From the NCBI GenBank assembly GCA_030849945.1, contig JAVDKK010000001.1:1798001-1862000 (forward strand): DNA of 64,000 nucleotides, given 5' to 3'. Origin of the DNA: Schauerella fraxinea. Lineage in GTDB: Bacteria; Pseudomonadota; Gammaproteobacteria; Burkholderiales; Burkholderiaceae_B. This document shows, piece by piece, positions 42,859-51,713 of the stretch (its first letter is position 1; each line of letters opens with the position of its first letter). The position numbers were made by a program, and so were the translations under genes. Under the pieces are notes generated by a model. It saw nothing but the letters and a program-made list of their open reading frames with translations, ran no database searches and had not been told where the DNA came from.

Positions 42859-43512
42859 TTATGCCTTCGTCGGCCATGCCGCCATGGCAGCGTCGCAGAT
42901 CGCAATCAACGCATCGTGCGTGGCGCCATCGCGCGCCTGCATCGACATGCCACACAACACGGCCGAATAAAACTTGGCCAACGCGCCTGGCGATACGGAT
43001 GCGGGTACATCACCGTTGTCGATGCCATGCTGGATGCGGGTGGTGAGATCGGTTTCGAATCCTGTGCGGCACTCGGTGAGCAGCAACTGGATGTCGGACG
43101 ATTCCGGCGAGCAGTTCACCCCGGACATCACGATCATGCAGCCCGACGGCGTTTCGGGACAGGACATGTTGTTTGCAGCCGACACAAGCAGCTCGCGCAC
43201 CACGGCGCGCGTGTCGTGCGGATCCGACATCATGCAGACGCTATAGCCGCCCGGTCCCTTGCGATAGCGTTGCACCGCCTCGCGATAGAGGCCTTCCTTA
43301 TCGCCGAAAGCCGCATAGAGGCTTGGCGCCGTGATGCCCATGGCGGTGGTGAGATCGCTGATCGAAGTGGTTTCGTAGCCTTGGCGCCAGAACACATGCA
43401 TGGCGCGCTCGAGCACGGTTTCGCGGTCGAATGATAGCGGCCGCCCGCGTGGGCGGCGCTCGGTAACCACCGCAGTATCCGTCTCCATTGCAGGGGTATT
43501 TGCTGTTTTCAT
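42859..43512 (-). CDS. TetR/AcrR family regulator of the RND operon
   Basis: 217 residues. The N-terminal HTH reads GRPLSFDRETVLERAMHVFWRQGYETTSISDLTTAMGITAPSLYAAFGDKEGLYREAV, a classical TetR_N. The C-terminal ligand domain has NMSCPETPSGCMIVMSGVNC, similar to AcrR-like repressors with Cys-rich ligand loops. It is transcribed away from the RND efflux operon, and a palindrome TTCATAACG/CGTTATGAA sits in the gap, so it most likely represses the pump and possibly itself; the half-site TTCATAA occurs at its own start codon (43508-43514). An inner ATG at METDTAVV would give a shorter protein. Confidence 0.9.
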   Translation of the reverse strand: MKTANTPAMETDTAVVTERRPRGRPLSFDRETVLERAMHVFWRQGYETTSISDLTTAMGITAPSLYAAFGDKEGLYREAVQRYRKGPGGYSVCMMSDPHDTRAVVRELLVSAANNMSCPETPSGCMIVMSGVNCSPESSDIQLLLTECRTGFETDLTTRIQHGIDNGDVPASVSPGALAKFYSAVLCGMSMQARDGATHDALIAICDAAMAAWPTKA

Positions 43513-43532
43513 AATGGTTGATATTAAATTCC

Positions 43533-43561
43533 TTGACGCACCGATGCAAGCTGTCTACAGT
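43533..43561 (+). promoter_or_regulatory. Sigma-70 promoter of the RND efflux operon
   Basis: TTGACG (43533-43538) and TACAGT (43556-43561) are separated by 17 bases. The predicted start near 43568 is four bases before the operator palindrome. Confidence 0.65.
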
Positions 43562-43571
43562 CTAGTCCATA

Positions 43572-43591
43572 TTCATAACGCTCGTTATGAA
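43572..43591. promoter_or_regulatory. Operator palindrome, probable TetR site
   Basis: TTCATAACG and CGTTATGAA form a perfect 9-bp inverted repeat around CT, lying between the promoter and the coding start of the adaptor gene, where a bound repressor would block transcription. Confidence 0.75.
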
Positions 43592-43610
43592 AATCAATCG
43601 GCCAGACACA

Positions 43611-44843
43611 ATGAACTACGACGACTTCCATCGGACGGCGCTCTCGAGCCGTCGCACCCGTATCAGCCTGGGGCTTGCCGCCCTGGCGACTGCCCTCACC
43701 TTGACCGTTTCGGGCTGCTCCAAGGGCGAAGCGGCCGCTGCCGCACCGCCGCCGCCTCAAGTGAGCGTGGCGGTCGTGACCGAAGCGCCCGTTACACAAT
43801 GGGACGATTTCAACGGTCGCGTCGAAGCGGTCGATCGCGTGGCGTTGCGTCCGCGCGTCAGTGGCTACATCGAGAAGGTCAATTTCCGCGAGGGCCAGGA
43901 GGTCAAGCGCGGCGATGTGCTCTTCGTGATCGATGCTCGCCGCTATCAGGCGGCGTTGGCCGGCGCTCAGGCCGATCTGGCCCGTGCCCGCACCACGGCG
44001 CAATTGCGCACCACTGAAGCCGCACGTTCGCAAAAGCTGGCTGCCATCCAGGCCGCGTCCACCGAAGAACTCGATCAACGCCGCGCCGCCGCTGCCCAAG
44101 CGCGTGCCGATGTGCTGGCCGCGCAAGCTGCGGTAGACACCGCCGAATTGAATATGTCGTTTACGCAAGTGCGTGCGCCGATCTCGGGCCGTGCCGGACG
44201 TGCGCTCATCACCGAAGGCAACCTGGTGAACGCCGATGGCGACAGCGTGCTGACCACGCTGGTGTCGCTGGATAAGGTGCATGTGCACTTCGACGCCGAT
44301 GAACGCAGCTATTTGCGTTATTCGGCCCTGGCCCGCGAAGGCGGCCGCCCGAGCGAGCAGCAGGAAGGCGTGCCCGTGCGCGTTGGACTTTTGGGCGAAG
44401 ACGGCTATCCGCATAACGGCATCGCCGATTTCGTCGACAACAGTGTCGATCGTGCAACCGGCACCATCCGCGTGCGCGCCACGCTGGACAATGCCGATCG
44501 GGCGTTGACCCCCGGTCTGTATGCCCGCGTTCGTCTGCAAGGTGAACGCAAGGAGCGCGCGATCGTGATCGACGACAAGGCCGTCATGACGGATCAGGAC
44601 CGCAAGTTCGTCTTCGTGGTGGATGCCAAGGGCACGGCGCAGCGCAAGGATGTACAGCTCGGCCGCGTGGAAGATGGCCAACGCGTGGTGCGTGCCGGTT
44701 TGACACCCGGTGACCGCGTGATCGTCAATGGCACGCAGAAAGTGATGATGCCTGGCATGCCCGTGGCCGCGACCGAAGTGCCGGCGCGTAACGCCGAGGG
44801 TGGCCGTGCGGTCGCTCAAACTGCCGGAGCCGTGACACCATGA
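43611..44843 (+). CDS. RND efflux periplasmic adaptor (membrane fusion) protein
   Basis: 410 residues. A signal with lipobox LTVSGC gives a lipoprotein anchor. The HlyD/AcrA pattern follows: WDDFNGRVEAVDRVALRPRVSGYIEKVNFREGQEVKRGDVLFVID, a helical hairpin rich in Ala/Gln (AQLRTTEAARSQKLAAIQAAST), then FTQVRAPISGRAGRALITEGNLV and VDRATGTIRVRATLDN. It links the inner-membrane pump to the outer-membrane channel. The ATG at 43611 is used, because an ATG at 43587 falls inside the operator; no strong ribosome site is visible for either. The stop overlaps the pump ATG (ATGA). Confidence 0.93.
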   Translation: MNYDDFHRTALSSRRTRISLGLAALATALTLTVSGCSKGEAAAAAPPPPQVSVAVVTEAPVTQWDDFNGRVEAVDRVALRPRVSGYIEKVNFREGQEVKRGDVLFVIDARRYQAALAGAQADLARARTTAQLRTTEAARSQKLAAIQAASTEELDQRRAAAAQARADVLAAQAAVDTAELNMSFTQVRAPISGRAGRALITEGNLVNADGDSVLTTLVSLDKVHVHFDADERSYLRYSALAREGGRPSEQQEGVPVRVGLLGEDGYPHNGIADFVDNSVDRATGTIRVRATLDNADRALTPGLYARVRLQGERKERAIVIDDKAVMTDQDRKFVFVVDAKGTAQRKDVQLGRVEDGQRVVRAGLTPGDRVIVNGTQKVMMPGMPVAATEVPARNAEGGRAVAQTAGAVTP

Positions 44844-47800
44844 ACTTCGCCCGATTCTTTGTCGACCGGCCGATTTTCGCGGCCGTCTTGTCGATCATCA
44901 TTTTCGTTGTTGGCCTGATCGCCATTCCGTTGCTGCCGATCAGCGAATATCCCGATGTGGTGCCGCCCAGCGTGCAAGTGCGCGCCACGTTCCCCGGCGC
45001 CAACCCCCGCGAAATTGCCGACACCGTGGCCGCGCCGCTGGAAGAAGCGATCACCGGCGTCGAGGACATGCTCTACATGAAGTCGGTTGCGGGCGCCGAT
45101 GGCGTGCTCGCGCTGACGGTAACGTTCCGTCCCGGCACCGATCCCGATGAGGCACAAGTGAAGGTGCAGAACCGCGTGGCGCAAGCCGAGGCGCGGCTGC
45201 CCGAAGCGGTGCGCCGTCAGGGCGTGGTGACCGCCAAGCAGTCGCCCAACATCACGATGGTGGTGCACTTGCGTGCGCCCGATGGGCGCTACGACGCGCT
45301 GTACCTGCGCAACTATGCGGTGCTGCATGTACGTGACGAGCTGGCGCGCCTGCGCGGCGTGGGCGATGCCCGCCTGTTCGGGTCGGGCGACTACTCGATG
45401 CGCTTGTGGCTCGATCCCAACAAGATCGCCAATCTCGGCATGACGGCCGGCGAAGTGGTTGCCGCCGTGCGCGAACAGAACGTGCAGGTGTCGGCCGGCC
45501 AATTGGGTGCGCCACCCAATCCCAATCGCAGCGACTTCCTGCTGCCGATCAATGCACAAGGGCGTCTGGTTACTGAAGACGAATTCGCCAATATCGTGGT
45601 GAAGACCGGCGCGCAAGGGCAGATTACGCGCTTGGGCGATGTGGCGCGTATCGAGTTGGGCGCGGCGGACTATGCGCTGCGTGCGTATCTGGATAACGAG
45701 CAAGCGGTGGCGATTCCGATTTTCGAATCGCCGGGCGCCAACGCCATCGACGTGTCCGATCAAGTGCGCGCCAAGATGGGCGAACTCGCACAAGGCTTTC
45801 CCGAAGGCATCACGTGGGACGTGGTGTATGACCCGACGATCTTCGTGCGGGACTCGATCAAGTCGGTGATCACCACGTTGGGTGAAGCCGTTCTGCTGGT
45901 CGTGCTGGTGGTGATTCTGTTCTTGCAAACCTGGCGCGCGTCGATCATTCCGTTGATCGCGGTGCCGGTGTCGGTCGTGGGCACGTTCGCCGTGCTGCTG
46001 GCGCTGGGTTTCTCGATCAATACGTTGACCTTGTTCGGCCTGGTGCTTGCCATCGGGATTGTGGTGGACGATGCCATCGTGGTGGTGGAAAACGTCGAGC
46101 GCAATATCGAAGAGGGATTGGCGCCGTTGGCGGCCGCGCATCAAGCGATGCGGGAAGTGAGCGGGCCGATCGTGGCCATCGCGCTGGTGCTGTGCGCGGT
46201 GTTCGTGCCGATGGCGTTCTTGTCGGGCGTAACCGGTCAGTTCTATAAGCAGTTTGCCGTCACCATCGCCATCTCGACCGTGATCTCGGCCATCAACTCG
46301 TTGACGCTGTCGCCGGCGCTCGCCGCGTTGCTGCTGAAATCGCACGATGCCAAGCCCGACTTCCTTACCCGCGGCATCAACCGCTCGATGGGTTGGTTGT
46401 TCCGCCCGTTCAATCGCTGGTTTCAGCGTGGCTCGGATGCCTATCGTGGCGGCGTGGCCCGCACGCTGGGTAAGCGCGGCGCGGTGTTCGCCGTGTATAT
46501 CGTGTTGCTCGTGGCAACCGGTGTGATGTTCAAGGTGGTGCCGGGCGGTTTTATTCCCACGCAAGACAAGCTGTATGTGATCGGTGCGGTGAAGATGCCC
46601 GATGGCGCGTCGATCGAACGCACGGATGACACGCTCAAACGCATCAGCGAAATCGCGCTCAAGACGGAAGGCGTGGCGAAAGCCGTAAGTTTCCCGGGCT
46701 TTAACGTGCTGCAGCAAACCAATACGTCCAACAGCGGCGTGGTGTTCTTCACGCTCAAGCCGTTCTCGGAACGCACGCGCACGGCGCAGGAAATCGCCAA
46801 CGAGTTGAACGTGAAGTTCTCCAGCATCCAGGAAGGTCTGGCGTTTGCGATCATGCCGCCGGCCATCATGGGCCTGGGCACGGGATCCGGCTATTCGCTC
46901 TACATCCAGGATCGCGGTGCGGCCGGCTACGCCGCGTTGAACAATGCGATGCAAGGGATGGCGGGCACGCTGGTGCAGCAACCGGGCTTCCAGTTTCCGA
47001 TCAGCTCGTACCAGGCCAACGTGCCGCAGCTGGATGCCGAGGTCGATCGCACGAAGGCCAAGGCGCAGGGCGTGGCCGTGACGGATCTGTTCGAGTCGCT
47101 GCAGGTGTATCTGGGTTCGACCTACGTGAATGACTTCACGCGTTTCGGCCGCACGTTCCGCGTGATGGCACAAGCCGACGCGCCGTATCGGCAGTCGATC
47201 GAAGACATCACCAACCTGCGCACCCGCAACGATCGCGGCGACATGGTGCCGATCGGCAGTGTGGTCAATATCCGCGAAAGCTACGGCCCCGACCCCGTGA
47301 TTCGCTACAACGGTTATCCGTCTGCCGATCTGATCGGCGAGGCTGACCCGCGCAGCGTGTCGTCGTCCGAAGCGTTGCAGACGGTGCAGGCCGTGGCCGA
47401 CAAGGTGCTGCCGCCTGGCATGCATCTGGAATGGACCGACCTGAGCTATCAGCAGGTGACGCAGGGCAATGCGGCGATGATCGTTTTCCCGCTGGCGGTG
47501 TTGTTGGTATTCCTGGTGCTTGCCGCCTTGTATGAAAGCTGGACCTTGCCGCTGGCGGTGATCCTGATCGTGCCGATGTGCTTGTTGTCGGCGATGGTAG
47601 GGGTGTGGTTGTCGGGTGGCGACAACAACATCTTCGTGCAGATCGGGTTGGTGGTGTTGATCGGGCTGGCATGCAAGAACGCGATCTTGATCGTGGAGTT
47701 CGCCCGTGAACTCGAAGAGAAGGGCATGAGCACGATCGATGCCGCACTGCAAGCGTGCCGTCTGCGCCTGCGTCCGATCATCATGACCTCGATCGCCTTC

Positions 47801-48013
47801 ATCGCCGGCGTGGTGCCGCTGATGGTGGGTCATGGCGCCGGCTTCGAAGTGCGCCGCGCGATGGGTGTGACGGTGTTCGCCGGCATGTTGGGCGTGACGC
47901 TGTTTGGCCTGGTGTTGACCCCGGTCTTTTATGTCGCGTTGCGACGCTTGGCCACCCGCGGCGAACGCCGTGCCGCGGCCCAGCTCGCCACGCAGGAGAA
48001 TTCGCATGTTTGA
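44840..48013 (+). CDS. RND efflux pump permease (AcrB/HAE1 family)
   Basis: 1057 residues. It has twelve membrane segments and two large periplasmic loops. The proton relay is intact: GIVVDDAIVVVENVERNIEEG (Asp-Asp in TM4) and ACKNAILIVEFARE (Lys in TM10). Start MNFARFFVDRPIFAAVLSIIIFVVGLIAI and KVVPGGFIPTQDKLYVIGAVKMPDGAS are hallmark HAE1 sequences. It would export drugs, detergents or metabolites using proton influx. It overlaps both flanking genes (ATGA before, 8 bases after). A very long antisense reading frame on the other strand is a codon-usage shadow. Confidence 0.96.
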   Translation: MNFARFFVDRPIFAAVLSIIIFVVGLIAIPLLPISEYPDVVPPSVQVRATFPGANPREIADTVAAPLEEAITGVEDMLYMKSVAGADGVLALTVTFRPGTDPDEAQVKVQNRVAQAEARLPEAVRRQGVVTAKQSPNITMVVHLRAPDGRYDALYLRNYAVLHVRDELARLRGVGDARLFGSGDYSMRLWLDPNKIANLGMTAGEVVAAVREQNVQVSAGQLGAPPNPNRSDFLLPINAQGRLVTEDEFANIVVKTGAQGQITRLGDVARIELGAADYALRAYLDNEQAVAIPIFESPGANAIDVSDQVRAKMGELAQGFPEGITWDVVYDPTIFVRDSIKSVITTLGEAVLLVVLVVILFLQTWRASIIPLIAVPVSVVGTFAVLLALGFSINTLTLFGLVLAIGIVVDDAIVVVENVERNIEEGLAPLAAAHQAMREVSGPIVAIALVLCAVFVPMAFLSGVTGQFYKQFAVTIAISTVISAINSLTLSPALAALLLKSHDAKPDFLTRGINRSMGWLFRPFNRWFQRGSDAYRGGVARTLGKRGAVFAVYIVLLVATGVMFKVVPGGFIPTQDKLYVIGAVKMPDGASIERTDDTLKRISEIALKTEGVAKAVSFPGFNVLQQTNTSNSGVVFFTLKPFSERTRTAQEIANELNVKFSSIQEGLAFAIMPPAIMGLGTGSGYSLYIQDRGAAGYAALNNAMQGMAGTLVQQPGFQFPISSYQANVPQLDAEVDRTKAKAQGVAVTDLFESLQVYLGSTYVNDFTRFGRTFRVMAQADAPYRQSIEDITNLRTRNDRGDMVPIGSVVNIRESYGPDPVIRYNGYPSADLIGEADPRSVSSSEALQTVQAVADKVLPPGMHLEWTDLSYQQVTQGNAAMIVFPLAVLLVFLVLAALYESWTLPLAVILIVPMCLLSAMVGVWLSGGDNNIFVQIGLVVLIGLACKNAILIVEFARELEEKGMSTIDAALQACRLRLRPIIMTSIAFIAGVVPLMVGHGAGFEVRRAMGVTVFAGMLGVTLFGLVLTPVFYVALRRLATRGERRAAAQLATQENSHV

Positions 48014-49490
48014 TCGTGTCTTCCGTTCATTCGGCGCGCTGACGCTCATGTCGCTTCTGGCGGCGTGCGCGGTGGGCCCCGACTTCACGGCCCCTGCAGC
48101 GCCGCATGCCGATGCCTATGTGGGGCAGAATGCGGCTGCGCAAAACGAGCCGCCGCCTGCGCCCGACCTGGCGTTCTGGCGCGATCTCGGCGATCCGCAA
48201 CTCACGCAGCTGGTCGATGCGGCACTGGCCGCCAATCACGACATTCGCATTGCCTTGTCGCGCTTCGATGAAGCCAATGCGTTATTGGGGGCGTCGAATT
48301 TCGATCGCTATCCCACGTTGAGCGCGTCGGGCGACGCGCAGACCGGCCGTTCGAGTGCGTCGCAATTGCCGGGCGTGTCGCGTTCGCAGCGCGACGGCGA
48401 GTTGTTCGACACCCGCTTGTCGGCCATCTGGGAACTCGATTTCTTCGGCCGCGTGCGCCGCAGTATCGAATCGCAGCGTGCGGAGACGGAAGCGTCGGCC
48501 AGCGATCTGGCAGCCGTACAGGTCGGGATCGTGGCTGAACTTGCCGACGCGTATTTTCAAATGCGCGGTGTGCAAGCGCAGTTGACGGTGGCGCGCAACA
48601 ACGCGTCCAATCAGGGCGATACGCTGCGCTTGATCGATGCTCTGCTGCAAAACGGTCGCGGTACGGCGTTCGACAGCGACCGTACGCAAGCGCAATTGGC
48701 GCTGACGCAGGCGCGCATTCCGCCGCTCGAAGCGCAGGCTGCCGTGCTGGCGAACCGCATTGCGGTGCTTACCGGTCAAACGCCGGAGTCGCTTGCCGTG
48801 CAATTGGCGCAGTCGGCGCCGCAGATTGCGTTGCCGGCATCGGTGAACGCCGGCGTACCGGGCGATCTACTGCGTCGGCGTCCCGACATCGCCGCTGCCG
48901 AACAACGATTGCATGGTGCGACGGCACGCATCGGCGTGGCCACGGCGGATCTGTTTCCCCGCTTCACGCTGGGTGGGTTGATCGGTTCGCAGGCGTTGTC
49001 GGTGGGAGCGCTGTTCGGTCGCGACAGCGAGATGCGCGCACTTACGCTGGGTATCGACGGGTCGTTCCTGGATGTTGGCCGGGTGCGTGCGCGGATTGCC
49101 GGGGCCAACGCCCAGGCGGCCGGCGCGATGGCCAGCTACGAGCGCACGGTGTTGCGCGCGATGGAAGAAACCGAGAACGCGTTGGTGCGCCTGGCACGGT
49201 CGCATGAAGAGCGCGAGGCGCTGACGCGCGCCGCGCAGTCGAGCGAACGCGCCGTGAACGTGGCGCGAGTGCAGTTCGATGCCGGTGCGATCGGCGTGCT
49301 CGACGTCTTGTCAGCCGAGCGCACACGTCTGGACGCCGAGGATCAATTGGTGCAAAGCCGTGCACGCGAAGCCACGTCGCTGATCGCGTTGTACAAGTCG
49401 CTGGCGGGCGGTTGGCCGCAGCAATTGCCCGCGATGGCCTCGGCCGATGCCGTAACGGCCGCCAATGCGCCGAAGGTGTCTGTCGATTGA
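48006..49490 (+). CDS. RND outer-membrane channel lipoprotein (NodT/OprM family)
   Basis: 494 residues. The signal peptide ends in lipobox LLAAC. Two TolC-like repeats are visible: FWRDLGDPQLTQLVDAALAANHDIRIALSRFDEANAL with WELDFFGRVRRSIESQRAETEAS, and GVPGDLLRRRPDIAAAEQRLHGATARIGVATADLFPRFTL with YERTVLRAMEETENALV, ending LIALYKSLAGGW. This is the standard NodT subfamily, which forms the trimeric tunnel of the pump. The ATG at 48006 lies eight bases before the end of the pump gene; a strong terminator follows after 100 bp. Confidence 0.94.
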   Translation: MFDRVFRSFGALTLMSLLAACAVGPDFTAPAAPHADAYVGQNAAAQNEPPPAPDLAFWRDLGDPQLTQLVDAALAANHDIRIALSRFDEANALLGASNFDRYPTLSASGDAQTGRSSASQLPGVSRSQRDGELFDTRLSAIWELDFFGRVRRSIESQRAETEASASDLAAVQVGIVAELADAYFQMRGVQAQLTVARNNASNQGDTLRLIDALLQNGRGTAFDSDRTQAQLALTQARIPPLEAQAAVLANRIAVLTGQTPESLAVQLAQSAPQIALPASVNAGVPGDLLRRRPDIAAAEQRLHGATARIGVATADLFPRFTLGGLIGSQALSVGALFGRDSEMRALTLGIDGSFLDVGRVRARIAGANAQAAGAMASYERTVLRAMEETENALVRLARSHEEREALTRAAQSSERAVNVARVQFDAGAIGVLDVLSAERTRLDAEDQLVQSRAREATSLIALYKSLAGGWPQQLPAMASADAVTAANAPKVSVD

Positions 49491-49592
49491 CCGGTTGATC
49501 CGAGCACCGCGGCCGCGGTCCCCCTCTCTTCCGATGGGGATCGCGACCGCCGAGCAAGGGTGGATTGCCTCGCACAATTTCGCGTATCGTTG

Positions 49593-49633
49593 CCGGACCT
49601 TGAGCCTCATTGGCTTTAGGTCCGGTTTTTTTT
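49593..49633 (+). terminator. Rho-independent terminator of the RND operon
   Basis: CCGGACCT...GAGCC / GGCTT...AGGTCCGG stem with a TCATT loop is followed by eight T. The 3' arm and T run (AGGTCCGGTTTTTT) are repeated directly at 49635-49647, a partial duplication. Confidence 0.9.
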
Positions 49634-49664
49634 AAGGTCCGGTTTTTTATTTGGAACACAAACG

Positions 49665-50345
49665 ATGCTGCTGACTTTCCCCGATGTGTTGACGTCCGAT
49701 GAGCTGCGGGCCTGCGCGGCCGACCTATCGGCGGCCACGTGGACGGATGGCCGCAGCACGGCGGGTTCAGGCGCCGTGGCCGCCAAGCGCAACGAACAAT
49801 TGCCGGCAGAACACGCGACGGCGCAACGGTGGGGCAATCTCATACTGGATCGCCTGGGCGCGCATCCCGGCTTTCTGGCGGCGACGTTGCCCTTGAAGGT
49901 GTTGCCGCCGATGTTCAATCGCTATGCCGGCGGCGGAACGTATGGCGAGCATGTGGACAATGCGATTCGCGCCTTGCCCGGCACCACGCATCGGGTGCGT
50001 ACCGATATCTCGGCCACATTGTTTTTGGCCGATCCCGCAAGCTATGACGGCGGTGAACTCGAGATCGTCGATACCTATGGCGGGCAATCGATCAAGCTGC
50101 CCGCAGGGCATCTGGTGATTTATCCGGGCACCAGCGTGCACCGGGTGCGGCCCGTCACACGCGGCGCGCGGTTGGCGGCGGTGTTCTGGATTCAGAGTTT
50201 GGTGGCGGCCGATGGCCGGCGGCGGATGTTGTGGGATCTCGATCAGGCCGTGCAGTCGCTCACCGCGACCGACGCCGGTCATCCTGCACTCGTGGGGTTG
50301 ACGGGCGTTTATCACAACCTGCTGCGCGAATGGTCGCAAACATGA
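49665..50345 (+). CDS. piuC: PKHD-type Fe(II)/2-oxoglutarate hydroxylase, PiuC/YbiX-like
   Basis: 226 residues, the normal length. The iron and 2-oxoglutarate residues are in place: FNRYAGGGTYGEHVDNAIR (His and Asp of HxD), YDGGELEI, KLPAGHLVIYPGTSVHRVRPVTRG (distal His) and RLAAVFWIQS (Arg). The start MLLTFPDVL and the C-terminal LTGVYHNLLREW match PiuC. In Pseudomonas and E. coli this gene accompanies a catecholate siderophore receptor (PiuA or Fiu), and a similar receptor lies 1.4 kb downstream here. It may hydroxylate a siderophore or an amino-acid side chain. Its stop overlaps the next ATG. Confidence 0.9.
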   Translation: MLLTFPDVLTSDELRACAADLSAATWTDGRSTAGSGAVAAKRNEQLPAEHATAQRWGNLILDRLGAHPGFLAATLPLKVLPPMFNRYAGGGTYGEHVDNAIRALPGTTHRVRTDISATLFLADPASYDGGELEIVDTYGGQSIKLPAGHLVIYPGTSVHRVRPVTRGARLAAVFWIQSLVAADGRRRMLWDLDQAVQSLTATDAGHPALVGLTGVYHNLLREWSQT

Positions 50346-51457
50346 ACAGCAGCCCCGACGCACCGCTTGCCCACATTCCGCGTTCGTTGGTGTCGGCCGC
50401 GGATTATGCCGCTGCCGCACCGGCTCACCTGACCGAACAGGCGTGGGCCTACTTTTCGGGCGGGGCGGGCGACGAGTCCACGCTACGGCACAACCGGGAG
50501 GCGCTCGATGCCCTGCGGCTGCAGAGCCGGGTGCTGTCGCGGCTGGATGGGGCAAGCACCGAGTGCACGCTGTTCGGCGTGCCGTACGCGCACCCGATCT
50601 TGATCGCACCCGTGGCTTATCAACGGCTGGCGCATGTCGATGGCGAAGTGGCCATGGCGACCGGCGCGTCGGCGGTGGGGGCGGGCATGGTGATCAGCAC
50701 GCAGGCGAGCATGCTCCTGGAAGACGTGGCGGCGGCGACCCAGGTGCCGTCCTGGTTTCAACTCTATATGCAGCCGGATCGCGATCACACCTGCCAATTG
50801 CTCGCGCGTGCCAAACAAGCCGGTTGCGCGGCCATCGTCGTCACGGTAGATGCGCCGGTCAACGGCATTCGGGCGCGGGAGCACCGCGCGGGGTTCGTGT
50901 TGCCGGCCGATGTCAGTGCAGTCAATCTGGTCGGCATGCAGACGCACGCTTCGTTTACCGCACCGCTGGGCGCCAGTCCGTTATTTGGGTCGGGTTTGTT
51001 GACGGCGGCGCCCACCTGGCGCGACCTGGCATGGCTGCGCCAGCAGACGGATCTGCCCTTGCTGGTCAAGGGCGTGACAGCGGCAGATGATGCGCGCCGT
51101 GCGATCGAGGCGGGCGTTGACGGCATCGTGGTGTCCAATCACGGCGGGCGTACGCTGGACGGGCAGCCGGGCAGCGCCGCGCAGCTGCCAGCGGTTGTGC
51201 AGGTGGCCACTGGCCAGGTGAAGATTCTGGTGGATGGCGGTATTCAGCGCGGTACCGATGTGTTGAAGATGCTGGCATTGGGTGCCGATGCCGTATGCGT
51301 TGGGCGACCGGCGGTGTATGCGTTGGCGGTGGCCGGTGCGCTGGGCGTGGCGCACGTCATGCATATCCTGCGTGCCGAACTGGAGACGGCAATGGCGCTC
51401 ACTGGATGCGCGACGCTGGCGGACGTGGGGCCGCATGTGTTGGCTGACGCGAAGTAG
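50342..51457 (+). CDS. FMN-dependent alpha-hydroxy acid oxidase/dehydrogenase
   Basis: 371 residues. The TIM-barrel flavoprotein shows LTEQAWAYFSGGAGDESTLRHNREALDAL, a PILIAPVAYQRLAH segment (FMN contact), STQASMLLEDVAAA, VVTVDAPVNGIRAREHRAGF, LLVKGVTAADDAR, VSNHGGRTLDGQPGSAAQLP with the catalytic His, and ILVDGGIQRGTDVLKMLALGADAVCVGRP. It oxidises an alpha-hydroxy acid to a keto acid, as do lactate, glycolate and mandelate oxidases. Its start overlaps the PiuC stop (ATGA), so the two are co-translated; why an hydroxyacid oxidase is linked to iron uptake is unclear. Confidence 0.9.
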   Translation: MNSSPDAPLAHIPRSLVSAADYAAAAPAHLTEQAWAYFSGGAGDESTLRHNREALDALRLQSRVLSRLDGASTECTLFGVPYAHPILIAPVAYQRLAHVDGEVAMATGASAVGAGMVISTQASMLLEDVAAATQVPSWFQLYMQPDRDHTCQLLARAKQAGCAAIVVTVDAPVNGIRAREHRAGFVLPADVSAVNLVGMQTHASFTAPLGASPLFGSGLLTAAPTWRDLAWLRQQTDLPLLVKGVTAADDARRAIEAGVDGIVVSNHGGRTLDGQPGSAAQLPAVVQVATGQVKILVDGGIQRGTDVLKMLALGADAVCVGRPAVYALAVAGALGVAHVMHILRAELETAMALTGCATLADVGPHVLADAK

Positions 51458-51563
51458 CGGGTGGTTTCCGGCAAAAGTCCGCGCCGGCGAGCCTTGCTCA
51501 GCCGTGCCCATCCGTCCCCGACTTACAAAAAATAGGCCCCGCAGTCGCCATAAGTGACTGATT

Positions 51564-51595
51564 TTTAAGCTAATCGTCAGAGTGGGAATTTTACT
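51564..51595 (+). promoter_or_regulatory. Intergenic element, copy before the catecholate receptor
   Basis: TTTAAGCTAATCGTCAG (51564-51580) followed after ten bases by TTACT. Its first 17 bases match the copy at 54912-54928 at 15 positions. It is about 130 bp before the receptor start. Confidence 0.5.
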
Positions 51596-51713
51596 CGTCA
51601 CGAATATGTTGTATTTGCAGGAATCTCTGTAAGCACATAAGAATCAAACGCATTTTCGCTCCTAGAATTGCTCCGGATACGAACAATTCTCAATTCTTTA
51701 GGAGCAGCTTGCC

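Noticed and set aside
44816..48088. Antisense reading frame of ~1090 codons opposite the RND pump
   Set aside because: It mirrors the pump codon pattern; the translation is His/Arg/Gln-rich without domains, a shadow of GC-rich coding.
49506..49519. ACCGCGGCCGCGGT palindrome after the RND operon
   Set aside because: A GC-only palindrome of this size is common here and lacks a T run; the real terminator is at 49593-49633.
51635..51660. Fur-box-like bases before the catecholate receptor
   Set aside because: Only about half of the 19 consensus positions match; not better than chance in AT-rich DNA.
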